From Liolophura sinensis (taxonomy: Eukaryota > Mollusca > Polyplacophora > Chitonida > Chitonidae): a stretch of 64,000 bases of DNA. Made by a program: the position numbers and the translations under genes. Within the stretch, counting starts at the first letter, position 1; every line of letters begins with the position of its first letter. A model generated the notes under the pieces. The model was not told where the DNA came from. It made no database searches and saw only the letters and a list, made by a program, of their open reading frames with translations. Below, in pieces: positions 1 through 11,783 of the stretch. The stretch spans positions 51,385,187 to 51,449,186 of the forward strand of contig NC_088301.1 in the NCBI RefSeq assembly GCF_032854445.1, written 5' to 3'.

Positions 1-999
1 CCATTTGATGATCCCGCAGTTGTCTTAAGTTTCTGAATTTCTCCAGTATAAATTAGCTTTTAATTTGGATTAGTGTGTTTTTGTTAGTTTTGAATGGATT
101 AGAGCCCCCCAAAGAACACTCTGTGTTTTTCTTAAAATTAAAACCCAAGAAACATGTAACATTAGTAGCATTATGTGCATTTAACACCATCTAACTCTTC
201 AGGAACTGTTTATCCTAGTTAATATTCTAGTCTTTAAATGTTCCCTAATTCCTATGTTTTTATCAGAGACTTCTGCATCAGCATTGCCAAGAATGTTCTC
301 TGTTAATAAGATTATGGTTAAGGGCAATAAAGCCATGTAAACAAGTAATATCTTCTAATAATTGTTATTGAGATACTAGTAATAGTGAACTTAACTTCAC
401 TACATCACTTCGCAAAAAAACTGAGATACATAGATACTTGGATATTGTCACAGTTGTTGATACATCGTCTTGATATGGGCAAGATAGAAGGATGTTTTTT
501 TATTTCTGTTTTGGTTTTAGCACAGTGAGCAACAAATTTATGAGAAATTCTTTTCTCATAGCTCATTAGAAATTTTCAATAGCTGCATCAGTAGTCACTT
601 TATTAAAACCCTCTGTGTATAATAATGTTGACGTTTTATATCTCTTATATTTCTCTTTGCACTTAAGGTAACTCTAGCACTGAAGTGTATTCCATGTCAT
701 TAAAAAGATTTAAATGAGCTTCAGATATTTCTTGATTATTGATGAAATTATCTCACACTTATGTTATCCCTGCTATAAAGTTCTGCATGTTGTGCGTGTT
801 TGAATAAAAGAATTTTCTTTGCATAGGCCTACATTATGATTTCTTATAATTTTTGGTCATTTGATTTTTTGTAAGAGTCTGTATGATGGACACAGTGAGA
901 CCCTACATGTACATCGATCCCTGTATACATGTATGTGAAAAATGAAGATTCCAATCAATCTTTATATTCCTAACAGCTGCAATTTTTTGTCCAGAAGTA

Positions 1000-1383
1000 A
1001 CCTAATTCCTAATCTTTTCACACTCCGGCCGTAAGTGGGAAGGTCTGACAGCAACCTGCGGATGGTCGTGGGTTTCCCCCGGGCTGTGCCTGGTTTCCAC
1101 CCACCATAATGCTGGCTGCCGTAGTATAAGTGAAATATTCTTGAGTACTGCGTAAAACAGCAATCAAATAAATAAATAAATCTTTTCACATATTAAAGAG
1201 CAACTTTCAGAGCACTTTATGCACATTTTCAATTTGATTTTGGTGACAAAACTACATTGCTTGGCTTGGCCAGTTTCAGGGCTTTGTAAAAAGTATAATT
1301 TTATCCCTCAACACAAAACAATGCCTTCAAAACATGCTTGAATAAAAACTTTGCGAACATGCGAAATGGTTGAAGAATTACAG
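1000..1383. mobile_element. MITE copy (family with CTAATTCCTCAACC ends), interrupted by a SINE
   Basis: The left end reads CTAATTCCTAATCTTTTCAC and the right end GAAATGGTTGAAGAATTAC, an imperfect inverted pair. The interior (TTTATGCACATTTT, TTGATTTTGGTGACAAAAC, GGCCAGTTTCAGGGCTTTG, AATGCCTTCAAAACATGCTTG) matches four other copies in this window at 4991, 9553, 45233 and 45403. About 156 bp of unrelated SINE sits inside the left arm. No coding capacity is seen, so it is a non-autonomous element. Confidence 0.75.
1023..1178 (+). mobile_element. 5'-shortened tRNA-type SINE nested in a MITE
   Basis: The insert is flanked by a perfect 12-bp direct repeat, AATCTTTTCACA, at 1011-1022 and 1179-1190. 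It carries the window's common SINE body (GGAAGGTCTGACAGCAACC, CCACCATAATGCTGGCTGCC, GTGAAATATTCTTGAGTACT) and an (AAAT)n tail, but lacks the tRNA-like head with A and B boxes. The target-site duplication shows it arrived after the surrounding MITE. Confidence 0.85.
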
Positions 1384-2265
1384 CAACCTAGTTTTTGGTG
1401 TTTTTAAAAATATCGCCATAAGAGTGTCTCGCCTCATATACATGTGCATGTACTTCTCATGAAAGTAACCACTATTGTATCATACAAGATAAAGTTATCT
1501 AGAGCATGCCATGAAAAACTGAGTAATGAATAAATCATAGATGGCACAACTGAATATGCATGTGTGTAAACATCTTAGGATCATGAAATTAAGTTGAAAA
1601 AAATCAACCAGCATTAAGTTGATAAGTCTTGTCATTACATGTATTGCATGTTGGAAGATCCATTTCTGCAATTTTTGTTTGAAATTACTTTGTAACACTC
1701 ACAGAGAAGAAAACTCATGATTTAAATGATTTTAGTGACTAATCCAAATTCACTCAAGCATTGATGTTGTTTTAAATATATATGACTATGTATTGGGCCT
1801 TTACCTCTTAATTTTTACACATTTCAAATAATTAATACTGAGACAAAATTGCTGAACCCTATCATATACTGATTGTGAGGCTATCTCTGTATCCACCATC
1901 GCCTTCAAGAATCACACTAGTGTTTTCTGAAATAGACCCAGTAAATTGCGAACCCAATAGTCATTATCTTACATATAATACATGATCTTCTGCTACATAT
2001 ATGTCTTACCTGTATGAGATGTTTTGCCTGCATGTGGTGTAGCTAAACACACCCAGATTTGCATGTTGTTAGTTGGTGGGATTAAGATGATTATCTGATG
2101 AAGCATTATTTTTATCCAGGCCTCTACAAGTTAAAAGTTGCTGCAAGAAGAAATCTGTTCAATACAGTTATTCTTTGATCCCCTCACATTTCATGTTTTG
2201 AAACTACAACTCCTCTTTTCTATCATGCAATTATTTACATGTGAATCTTATATTTTCTTCTGCAG

Positions 2266-5200
2266 AATGAAGACTCCAGGAATAAATGGTGTTCTTTGTT
2301 CAGACGAACAAGGCTTATGCTTAGGAGGTAATGATGATACTTCATTTCGTTTCACCCCTTTAGGGGGGATTATTATGTCAAATCTGTATTGTTACAAAAT
2401 GTTCAAGTTACTACATCTTACAAAGTCTTTGGTTGCATCATTCTTGATTTTAAGTGACGTCATCTTCTGCCTACATGGTTAAAAATGTAACGTCAACATA
2501 ACATCAACGACCTGAATTTAGGCCCTTGCCACATCCATAGGGAAGCCCACTACATATATGTTGATTTAAATGTAATGTCTCCACACAATTAAGATTGTTG
2601 ATACTGTACTCCCACAATATTTCACACTTTGAACTTACTCCTACAGTGTTTTTGCATGTACATTTTATTTTTTTCTGATCATTTGTGGCCAGTGTGGATG
2701 CTGTTTGGATTTTGCTTAAGTCAGTATGGTTGTGCAGTTTTCCAAAAAATCTTAGTACAGCATGAAGTACCAAGTTATGAAATAATTAGGCTTTCAAGTT
2801 GAAAGCTGGTTGCCTATTGTTCTTGCTTGGAATACTAAAATTAGTGCCTTCCTTTGTTTTTCCTCTCAATTCCAAGCTGAAGTGATTTCTACCAGAGGGA
2901 TTGTTTCACAGTGTTCATATATTGGCCACTACAAGCAAGCAGTGGCCATCCCTGCAACTCTTTTTGTCATGGTAGCTAACCCCTTTATATATATAAGGGT
3001 GCCTATGCTTGTGAAACAAGCAAGAAACCTTATCCTGACTGAGACTTTATTTTTTTCTGATCATTTGTGGCCAGTGTGGATGCTGTTTGGATTTTGCTTA
3101 AGTCAGTATGGTTGTGCAGTTTTCCAGAAAATCTTAGTACAGCATGAAGTACCAAGTTATGCAATAATTAGGCTTTCAAGTTGAAAGCTGGTTGCCTATT
3201 GTTCTTACTTGGAATATTAAAATTAGTGCCTTCCTTTGTTTTTCTACAAAACTCTAATCTCAACTATTAAGAATTTGGCAGCAAAATTCTTGTGGATATA
3301 ATCGTCAAGGCTTTTCAAGTGTGATTTCCTAGGTCAAATTATTAATAGCTTGGTGACCATTTTGAATTTTGAACAAGACCTTTAAACATCTTCTCAAGAA
3401 CCAGTGGAAGGATATTAAACATTACAATCTGTTAAAAACTTCAGAAGATTGAATTTTTGATGTCACAGAAATTTTTCAGTTTTGATATAACTTTGAAGTA
3501 TTCCAGGCCTGTGATTCAAAATCTGCTTTGTCTATCTTTGTAACTGTTTGAGATGTGGTAAAAAATGCTAATTTTAGAGTTTTAAAGTTACTTAATTTCA
3601 ACAGACTTTAAATTGAAAAATTAAAAAATCTGTAATTTCTGCCAACTTGTAGCCCAAGGTAGATACAATTTCTATGGGGTATGAACGTTTTTGAGCTGTG
3701 AGAAATAGTCTTTTCCAAACAGATGGCTTAGAAGCCATGAAACTGGAGGCAGTTAGATTTTTTTGTTTTGTTTTTTGTTATCACACTGAAATTGTTTTAC
3801 GATTTACTTCAAATATTGTATTGGTTAACATAGGCATTGAGAAAGCAAATTATATTGCACTTAAGTTAAATTAAACATTGATTATTGCAATGTTTGACAA
3901 TCTGATAGTTGGTGGTCAATGTGGCTGTCGACCATCAGGTCATCAAATAATTGCCACAATCGACATAGAATTAATTCAACATAAATGATGGTAATGAGAG
4001 AAAATTGTCATGCTGAGAAACCAACAATTAAGTTCAATTTTTTTTTTCTTTGAAGAGAAATTTTTCCTCTCAATTCCAAGCTGAAGTGATTTCTACCAGA
4101 GGGATTGTTTCACAGTGTTCATATATTGGCCACTACAAGCAAGCAGTGGCCATCCCTGCAACTCTTTTTGTCATGGTAGCTAACCCCTATATATATAAGG
4201 GTGCCTATGCTTGTGAAACAAGCAAGAAACCTTATCCTGACTGAGACTTAGGTGATTTACGATTATCAGAAATCACCAGTGTTGCAAGCTCTGGCTAGCC
4301 ATTTGTGCCTTTTAAGGTCATGTCCAGAAACTCCACATGATTAGTTAGACATGGCTGGCAACACATGTATTTCTACATAATCTTAAATGTCCCTAGCCTG
4401 GTGAAAGCCAGATAGTATAACTTTGGTTACAGAAAGGCTTCTGGCAGATAAAATTCTAGTTCCATGAAATTAAATTGTGGTGACATTTTACAACCTGATT
4501 GTTGATGTCCACGTTGATGTGGGCATAAACTGTCAGATCATCAAATATTGCCACTTTCACAATCAGTATTAACTTTCTCCAAAGATAGTGCCAGGTTCAA
4601 TCTCGCATAGAGTCACGCAGCCACTTATCTTTGTTGCTTTATGCAGAATGTTTAGAAGGGTATTTAACTCGAATATTCCATGTTCGCACACTGTGTCCAG
4701 TAAGACTTCTTCTGGGGTTACCATCAAGCAAAGTACGTGATTAGATTCTCAGTGCCATTGGTTAGCACTGACTTTTAATTCACTCAGAATTAATGTTTTG
4801 GCGCACTGCTATTTTATATGAACTTTCTGGAATGCAGAGTCAGGAAATTGATGATTGAACAAGAGAAGTCACTGGAGTTTACTTCTGGTTTGAGCGCTAA
4901 TATTGAAACTTGGTCGTATTGTGTCCGTTCACTCATAATTCTGTGAATCAGGTGGTGTGGCAAACTCCCTCAACACCTCCATAGACCCCTACCCTAATTC
5001 CTCAATCTTTTTGCAGATTAAAGAGCAGCTTTCAATGCAATTTATACACATTTATAATTTGATTTTGGAAACAAAACTGCATTCCAGAGCTTCAAAAAAA
5101 TTGTAATTTTATGAGTCTACACAAAATAATGCCTTCAGAATGTGCTTGAATAAACACCTTACAAACATGTGAAAAAAGTTGGAGAATTACAATACCCACC

Positions 5201-8200
5201 TCATAAATACCCCCAAAATATGAAATTGCGTGCAACTTAAAATTCTCATCTTCTGTTGTGTTGCATGCACATGTAAGTCTACAGGCTATTTAGACTAAAA
5301 GAAAACAAAATACATAAGCAACATTAAAATACAGATGGTGGTATATGAGTTATGCCAGCTGGCTGCATGGGTATATGGACTAAACTGTTAGCTTCAGATT
5401 CATATTTCTCAGAGACTCAACAGACTAGGCACTATACCAATGCAGTAAGATGGCACAACTGGCACATTTATTATGCTTCACCAAAACAGTACATTTAATT
5501 GGCATTGTGTGATTTTTTTTGTCATGCTGCAAGGACACTGCAGAATGATAATGTTTTGCCAAATTTAGAATCTTGCCAATCCAGATCTTCGTCCACTCTG
5601 ACTGTTGACTGGTTTCTGAGGACTTCATACTCCAAATTCTGAAATTAAGAATGAACAGATGTTCAGCTGTTTATTAAAATATTAGCCTGATGAGCAAACT
5701 TTAGCTGATATGTTAAGCCCATTGGGTAAAGTGGGAAAATGTTGGTCACTTAAAAGAAAATAGATTCAATCTTTTGCCCACAGTAAAATATGTGGAGGTC
5801 TTCGATCTCCTTTCCCAAGTTTTGATGTACATAGCAGACTGTTAATCTAAGTATTTTGACTTCACAGGTATACCTAATTTTAGTTTGACATTTCTGTAAC
5901 TTCCAGACTATTCTTTAAAAACGATTACAGAATATTTGCATTGAATCCTCCAAGAGGACAGTCCAGTGTAAATGTGGATGTGAACATGAAAGAATTTGAG
6001 ATAATTAGGAAACAAACTCACCTGCTTTGACCTGTCTTCTGATCCAAAGGACAATTGCTTGAAAGTTTCTCATTCTTGAAAGTGCGATATTTTTTTGGTA
6101 TGATTTGATGTCCCTGTTAATGTCTGAAATGTCCTCCTCTCACCACAGCAAAGGGTGTGGCAGTTGGTCAGCCAGCAGGTGTGATATCCAGGATGGCTCA
6201 TCAAGCAGAGCAGATCCATCCAGATAGTGGAACATCCCCTGTGATCGTGGTGGAATCTGAAGTTGGGTAGGTGTTCACACAACCAAGGTGTAGCGTCACA
6301 CCTTTCACAGTAGCTCTCACCCACAAGTATTGTTTTTCTCCACTCCTTCCCTTGAATTATCACTGCTCGACTTGAATATTCTGTGGCCTTCCATGACATT
6401 CAACAAACGCCTTCAAAAATCTTTAACCAAACTGCATAGTTACTGAATATTGATGGCCTCCTACTTCTTCACTTTTATATCCATGTGTCATCGATAAAAG
6501 TTAATCATCACAAGATGTACCTGTACTCTGTATTTCAGTCACTTGCAGTTTGATTTTTTAAAGTTGATAAACTTTATTACATTTTGCACATTAACTCTTC
6601 ATTCCATTCAACCTTTAAAAGGCCCTTTAAATTCCATTTACATGTGTAAAAGGATGTGTATTTAAAAATTATTGATTGATTCATGTTAATCTTCCAATAC
6701 ATTAATATTGGGCTTTTCTGTCTGAATCAATATAATGTTTGTATAGGTGGAATGATAATGTATAGTGAAATTAGTGTGTATAATGTCATCAGTAGGCACA
6801 TCTTCAGACATGCATTGTAATAAAACCAAGCATGGTTTCTGACAGACTTGAGCAATAACTAAACAGTAATTTGCGTTTTATCTGACATAAATTAATTAGT
6901 CTTTGTGTGATGATGTTCAGTCTTTAGTGAGACAATGAACTATTTTTGCTTTTGCATTAACGTGTCTTCACTATAATTCAGCTATAAACAGTATTGATTT
7001 ATTTCCTTCTGACATTTTATACTGAACTATAAATGGCTTGCATAATCCCAATAAAAAAGCTAGACCCACGTTAATCATAGTCAGTGGAATTAGAAATTGA
7101 TGGCAGACTCTCTTTCACAGACAGTGTTCATGTACTTACAGCAGAAAAATTAAGCTTCCTTCAGGCTTGTTGGAAAGACAATCCCCTACATGTATGTTGA
7201 TCTTGTCTTTATGATAATGACAGTCTAACTGTCCCCTACAACATACAAGGGGTAAGGGAATTCTGTGCCTGTTGGTTCATTTCTCTTACCTTATGCTGTG
7301 AACAAGATATCTTTAAAAGTTTTTAGAATTAGTCAGAGGATTGTTGGGATTGATTATGTTACTCGGATTTATTCTACATAGCAGCTGTTGGTTGTCTTGG
7401 ATTTCCTAGCCATCATGCAGCGTAACTCTCCTTCTGAACCAGATATCTTGAAAAAATTTTAGGTTATTACGCTTACAGATTACCCTACGTAATGCAGTAT
7501 GAATGCTGTCTGCCATCTTAGATTTCCTGGCTATCACATGTATCTCTTTATTTCAGTAGCGGTATGTGACATTATCACATGCCAGGATCGTTAGTAGTCA
7601 CTTGATAATAATCCTTTTATGTGGATTCAAAGCTTGTGAAACCTTTTACATCTATGTAGTGATGCCTCAACTTCATTATTATTAAATATAAAAGTGTTTG
7701 TATTTTTTTTGATGGGAAAAATATTCTTTGATAGAAAAGAGTTTTCCTCTAGCTTCTAATTTTTACTGTGCCCTGAGGCAGTATGGCAAAGTATTGGAAT
7801 ATAGAGAGAAAAGTATGAGTGTTTTGGTTGGTTTTCTGGTTATGTTTTTGTGTTTAGCTTAGATTTTAGGTTAGATTTGAGCATGTAGTTAGGCATGTAA
7901 CCCATTGGCCAGGTAATTATTCAGTTTCAACAATTTGTCAGGTGTAGCTATTTAATTTCGCTTACAAAAGAGACAGGTTGAGCAGTTAATGTTCTATACA
8001 TTGTAATTTGTCAAACCTCAAACTAAGGAAGACTATAGGTTTTCAAATTTTCTGGTTGTTTACATGTAACATTTAATGTAGTTCGCCAAATGTTTGGTAT
8101 CTACAAATGCACTTTCAGAAGCAAATAAAGCCTTAAAATGGTGCTTTGGGAGCCAACACTAATGTTTTCTGATAAGAAATGAATTAAAATGCACATAAAT

Positions 8201-8760
8201 CTTTTACGTGGCTGAATAATACAGATGAATCAATGAAAATGTGTGAATAATGCTAAACTTTAGGTGAAATACAGTTGTTTTTCAGGCTTTTTCTTCTTGT
8301 TTGATATTAATGAAAGGACATTTGGTGTATGTCATGATCATGATTACAAATCGTATTTGACTTCCTCACTTTATTGTACTCATTTTTTAATATTTACTGT
8401 TTATTTAGAAAATGTCACTAATACTGGAGCTTCAGTCAGACAAGTGAGGGTAGTGAAGTGCACTAATCTTAAGATGAACCAAACACTGATTTAGTAAATA
8501 TTTGTCACTGAATGATGGTAATGTTTGTAAAATGGTGCTGGTGGTGATTGTGATGAAGCATGCTTGTCAGTTATACCCACTTTGGTAAGTTTGAGTTTCT
8601 CATTATCTTGTGGCAGTTTAACTACACTTTTGTATGCATCACTTAAATTTTTCATATGGTTTACAAGCTCTGAATGTTTGATTTATTTTATGTTGACAGA
8701 AATGTGCTTATAAAGAACCATGATGGGATCACATTGGCAATATTCAAAAGCCCAGTATGA
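2266..8760 (+). CDS. LAMTOR5: Ragulator complex protein LAMTOR5 (HBXIP), 3' three exons
   Basis: Coding exons are 2266-2327, 6149-6266 and 8700-8760 (stop TGA). They have consensus acceptors and GT donors and join in frame (intron phases 2, 1, 2) to give 79 residues from the first visible Met. The family roadblock-type pattern is clear: MKTPGINGVLCSDEQGLCLG, then PAGVISRMAHQAEQIHPDSG and PVIVVESEVGNVLIKNHDG. In human LAMTOR5 (91 aa) the matching Met is residue 13, so only about 12 N-terminal residues are missing. LAMTOR5 is a small subunit of the lysosomal Ragulator (LAMTOR1-5) scaffold that recruits Rag GTPases for mTORC1 amino-acid signalling. An in-frame Met opens exon 2, but it aligns inside the protein, so I do not call it the start. 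The identity is by family resemblance and I am confident of it. Confidence 0.9.
2663..3243. repeat. Tandem A-B-A' segmental duplication (period about 383 bp)
   Basis: Segment A (about 2663-2861, beginning TTTTATTTTTTTCTGATCAT) recurs nearly unchanged at 3045-3243. Between them lies segment B (about 2862-3045, beginning CCTCTCAATTCCAAGCTGAA). Only a few differences separate the two A copies (for example CCAAAAAATC against CCAGAAAATC), so the event is fairly recent. Confidence 0.85.
4062..4249. repeat. Dispersed second copy of segment B
   Basis: This stretch of about 188 bp repeats 2862-3045, sharing CCTCTCAATTCCAAGCTGAA, GCCACTACAAGCAAGCAGTG and CTTATCCTGACTGAGACTT. It is not followed by segment A. 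Both copies contain the partly palindromic core CCCTATATATATAAGGG or a one-base variant of it. It may be a short mobile element or part of a larger rearranged duplication. Confidence 0.8.
4991..5192. mobile_element. MITE copy, same family as 1000-1383
   Basis: It begins ACCCTAATTCCTCAATCTTT and ends GTTGGAGAATTACAATACC, with the family interior (ACAAAACTGCATTCC, CACAAAATAATGCCTTCAG, TGCTTGAATAAACACCTTAC). The ends form an imperfect inverted repeat of roughly 22-25 bp. It lies in the LAMTOR5 intron. Confidence 0.75.
6267..8699. other. LAMTOR5 last intron
   Basis: This 2.4 kb AT-rich intron begins GTAGGT and ends in TTGACAG. I saw no exon, no repeat shared with the rest of the window and no RNA gene in it. 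Confidence 0.6.
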
Positions 8761-9084
8761 CATTCTGTTCATGGAGGATTGACGTAGCTTGAATGGACAA
8801 GGGGATATGAGGTGACACCTGGATATGCCTTGAAAGAAACACTCCTTGAGGCACCAAACAGATCTTTCTGGAATGTGCATGCTAAAATATATGGTGTCTC
8901 TTTAAGATGAACTTCCAAGGGTTTGTATAGACCTGCATAAAGAAAGAGGAAATATATATAGCGGAATATAAAGTGTGTACATTGTAATAATCTTAACTAA
9001 AGGCAGTTCATGACCTTGTTTGGGTGAAGTATGCTTTATTGCGAGTATATGTACCTGACCAACTTGTAAATATTCTTGGAGAAG

Positions 9085-9090
9085 AATAAA
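9085..9090 (+). terminator. Probable LAMTOR5 poly(A) signal
   Basis: AATAAA lies 325 bp after the LAMTOR5 stop codon in an otherwise gene-free 3' flank. It is the first AATAAA I found downstream of the stop. No transcript evidence is available. Confidence 0.5.
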
Positions 9091-9552
9091 AATGGATTCA
9101 TGTCTTTGAATGATTGTTGCTAGTAATCAAATTGAGACAATTATGGATAGTCCTTCTTTCACTTTTACAAAACAAAAGATGAATACTTGTTTATCAATGT
9201 GCCTAAATCTGTGCTTGTCTTTTAGTTGTCAGGCACATGAAGTATTGGTTCAATCCCAGTGGTGGACAAAGAATGTTTGTAGATTTTCATTCCTCCACTG
9301 TTCATAGTGTGGTAATGCTACAAGTGGTTGATAGCCCTCTTATGTGGTCTTACAGAGAGTTATTGTTATTGGTAACTTGTCTTCCACCAATATAGCATGC
9401 ATAATGTGTTTACTGTGCAGGTGAAAATCTCTGCATCACGTGTTGGTGGAAGTTCTTCAGTTAGTTGCCAAAGTCAGGTGGTTTGCTCCAGTTCCATCCA
9501 TCCATCAATGAATCTTGATGGCTGTCATTGAGTATGGCAGTAAACATTTACT

Positions 9553-9766
9553 ACCCTAATTCCTCAACTTTTTCGCATATGAGAGCGCTACTTCCAATAC
9601 AATTTATGCATGTTTTTCTTTTGATTTTAGAGACAAATTTACAATGGTTGAATTGGCCAATTTCAGGGCTTCAGAAAAAGAATAATTTTATCCGTCTACA
9701 TAGAATAATGCCTTTAGAAATTAATTGAATTAACACCTTGCAAACATGCGAAAAGGTCGAAGCAGT
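9553..9766. mobile_element. MITE copy, same family as 1000-1383
   Basis: The left end is ACCCTAATTCCTCAACTTTT followed by CGCATATG. The right end is CAAACATGCGAAAAGGTCGA. Reversing the right end gives TCGACCTTTTCGCATG, so the inverted pairing is easy to see here. The interior matches the other copies. Confidence 0.75.
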
Positions 9767-10804
9767 CCAGTCAAATCCTTGTCTACTGACACCATTAATG
9801 GAGAGTTACCAGAGAACTCTCTGAATCCAGTCATTTTTACCACTTTGACCAAAGGTTATTGTCATGGTAAACTAGGAACATAATCACATGTCCAACATTT
9901 GCATACCACTTGTAAACCATAAAGGGGTACTCCAAGTTAATGATCACAAGACTCATTTCCAAAACAAGCTAAAACACCAGTTCCTAAAGGAATACTTGTG
10001 AAGATCATATACATATCTGTGTATATGATATAGTAAGTAAATCTGCAAACCATATGAGTCGTGTCAGTTGAGAAATGTCCCCATCTGCTGGATAGCAACC
10101 GTTATTAATTAGACTACATGTCTGCTAGTCCAGGCATCTTAGTTGCATATTTTTCTGTGCCAAAGTTCCAATGTTTTTATTTAACATATTTGCTGGTTGC
10201 AAGGATCCCTGAAAGATCATTTACTGCGGGTGATAATCATGTCACTCTTCACGGTTTATGTTCGTACATATTCGCACTCAATGTACACGCCGCCATATAG
10301 GTCAGGCAAATGAGATTTTGTAGACGAATTGTGCATATACCCCATGTACCAAAAATGTGATGGGACGAGTATTGTTCACCTGTATGGTCAAAGATTAGTT
10401 GAGACTTCTGTGTTTCTTGAATTATTGACATTTATTTCGCTGTGGTAGACACAAATTAGGCCACACTGTCTTACGTTCACAGTGGTATTACATAGTATTT
10501 CAACACATACTGTATGCTTCTGATAATATAAACAGTTGTTCATATCACATAAATTTCGGATGGTGTGTAATACTAATGAAACAGGTGTACTGAGATCAAC
10601 ACTTTATGAGGTATATGACTATCCTATTCATACTACAACCGGTATAGGCCTATATGTACAGTTTGCCCGTCACTGGCAATATTGTTTTTTTTTCCCCCGC
10701 TACATGTCCATGTACTTCAAACAATCGCGAAGCTCCAGCAACAAATGGATTACAAATGATACTGCCTAACTCTTACGTGACCCCTACATGTTCAGAGTTG
10801 GCAG

Positions 10805-11107
10805 CGGGCCTTAGTCCTTGCACGCCTTTCCATCGCTAGAACGCACGAGGTGCGGGTTCAAAACCGGTTTTGGTCGGGGAATGTGTAGATCCCTCAAATC
10901 TTACTTCGTCAAGGGCTGGTTGTCTTGAACCAATATGACGGTACATGTGCAAATGTACGTCACTTGTGGGAAAGTTTGTCAATAACTTGCCAACGATCAA
11001 TAGTTTACGCGCGGTACTCCAGTTTTTCCTTCAACAACAAAACTGCATAACCGCCAGCGCAATAAGTGAAACATTCTTGATTATAACAATCAAATAAATA
11101 AATAAAT
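10805..11107 (+). mobile_element. Degraded tRNA-derived SINE-like fragment
   Basis: The sequence GGTGCGGGTTCAAAACCGG resembles a pol III B box with its stem. The 3' end carries ATAAGTGAAACATTCTTGA, CAATCAAATAAATAAATAAA, as in the other SINEs here. The middle is diverged and may hold a second, unrelated insertion. Confidence 0.5.
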
Positions 11108-11783
11108 GCTCAAAGTCATTTCAAGACATCAGATCTGTGGTCTACAAAAAGATGTTTTAGTAAATATTAATTTGTGGAAGAAATGCGACAGTCATCAAGT
11201 AGAGGTAACTGCATGCATGTGCCTATATATAAAATGTTATTTTTTTCTCTTGGACACCTTTTAATGAGTGAATAACATGCGATACGGACGTCTATAACCG
11301 ATTCATCTATATAACCTTTTCTTCATGTTGGCTAAAATATACGGGGGCACGTAGGGCTGCCGCTAAATGCCTTCTCGTGACGGAATTGACGAAAGCATGT
11401 ATGTAAACGTTTCTGAAAAACGATGACATGCATAACTGTTAGCGCAAAGGCTAGATTAGCTCTATAATATTCATAGCAGGTGACTATAGGAGAACACTTC
11501 AAGACGTTTCTGCTAGTTACTGGAGGATAGATGCAGTGTTAAATACTCATTACGAAACCGGTATCATTAATAACTGACAATGCATAAAATAAAAATTCAT
11601 AAAATCGAATCTGTTATCTGATATTTATGATATTTTTCCATTCACTGTGATCACCTACATGTAAGTGGATATCTTCAAGGTTTCTTCACACTAGCCTTTC
11701 GATAAGGAAAAAGAGGCTAACATTTATTTCTGCGCTGTATTCAAGATAAGCATCCCCGTTCATGAAGCGTTATATCCTCTGGT

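Larger units (their letters stand above)
1..2265. other. Upstream part of LAMTOR5 (intron 1 or 5' flank)
   Basis: No coding exon could be supported here. The first internal LAMTOR5 exon begins at 2266 in phase 2, so a first coding exon of about 12 codons must lie further 5'. I did not find it, and it is probably left of the window. The stretch is AT-rich and contains one MITE copy interrupted by a SINE (1000-1383). Confidence 0.6.
2328..6148. other. LAMTOR5 intron with local duplications and a MITE
   Basis: This intron of 3.8 kb holds a tandem A-B-A' duplication (2663-3243), a separate copy of segment B (4062-4249) and a MITE copy (4991-5192). ORFs at 2810-3184 and 4050-4244 are open only because they read through copies of segment B; I see no gene in them. 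Confidence 0.7.
9111..11783. other. Intergenic region between LAMTOR5 and the dehydrogenase remnant
   Basis: No gene is supported. It contains a MITE copy (9553-9766) and an old SINE-like fragment (10805-11107). ORFs of 60-77 aa at 9528, 10118, 10249 and 10536 have no recognisable motif and no splice context. Confidence 0.6.

Noticed and set aside
2138-2482. 114-aa single-exon ORF on +
   Set aside because: Only 2266-2327 is coding (LAMTOR5 exon). The flanks are intron sequence with splice sites on both sides.
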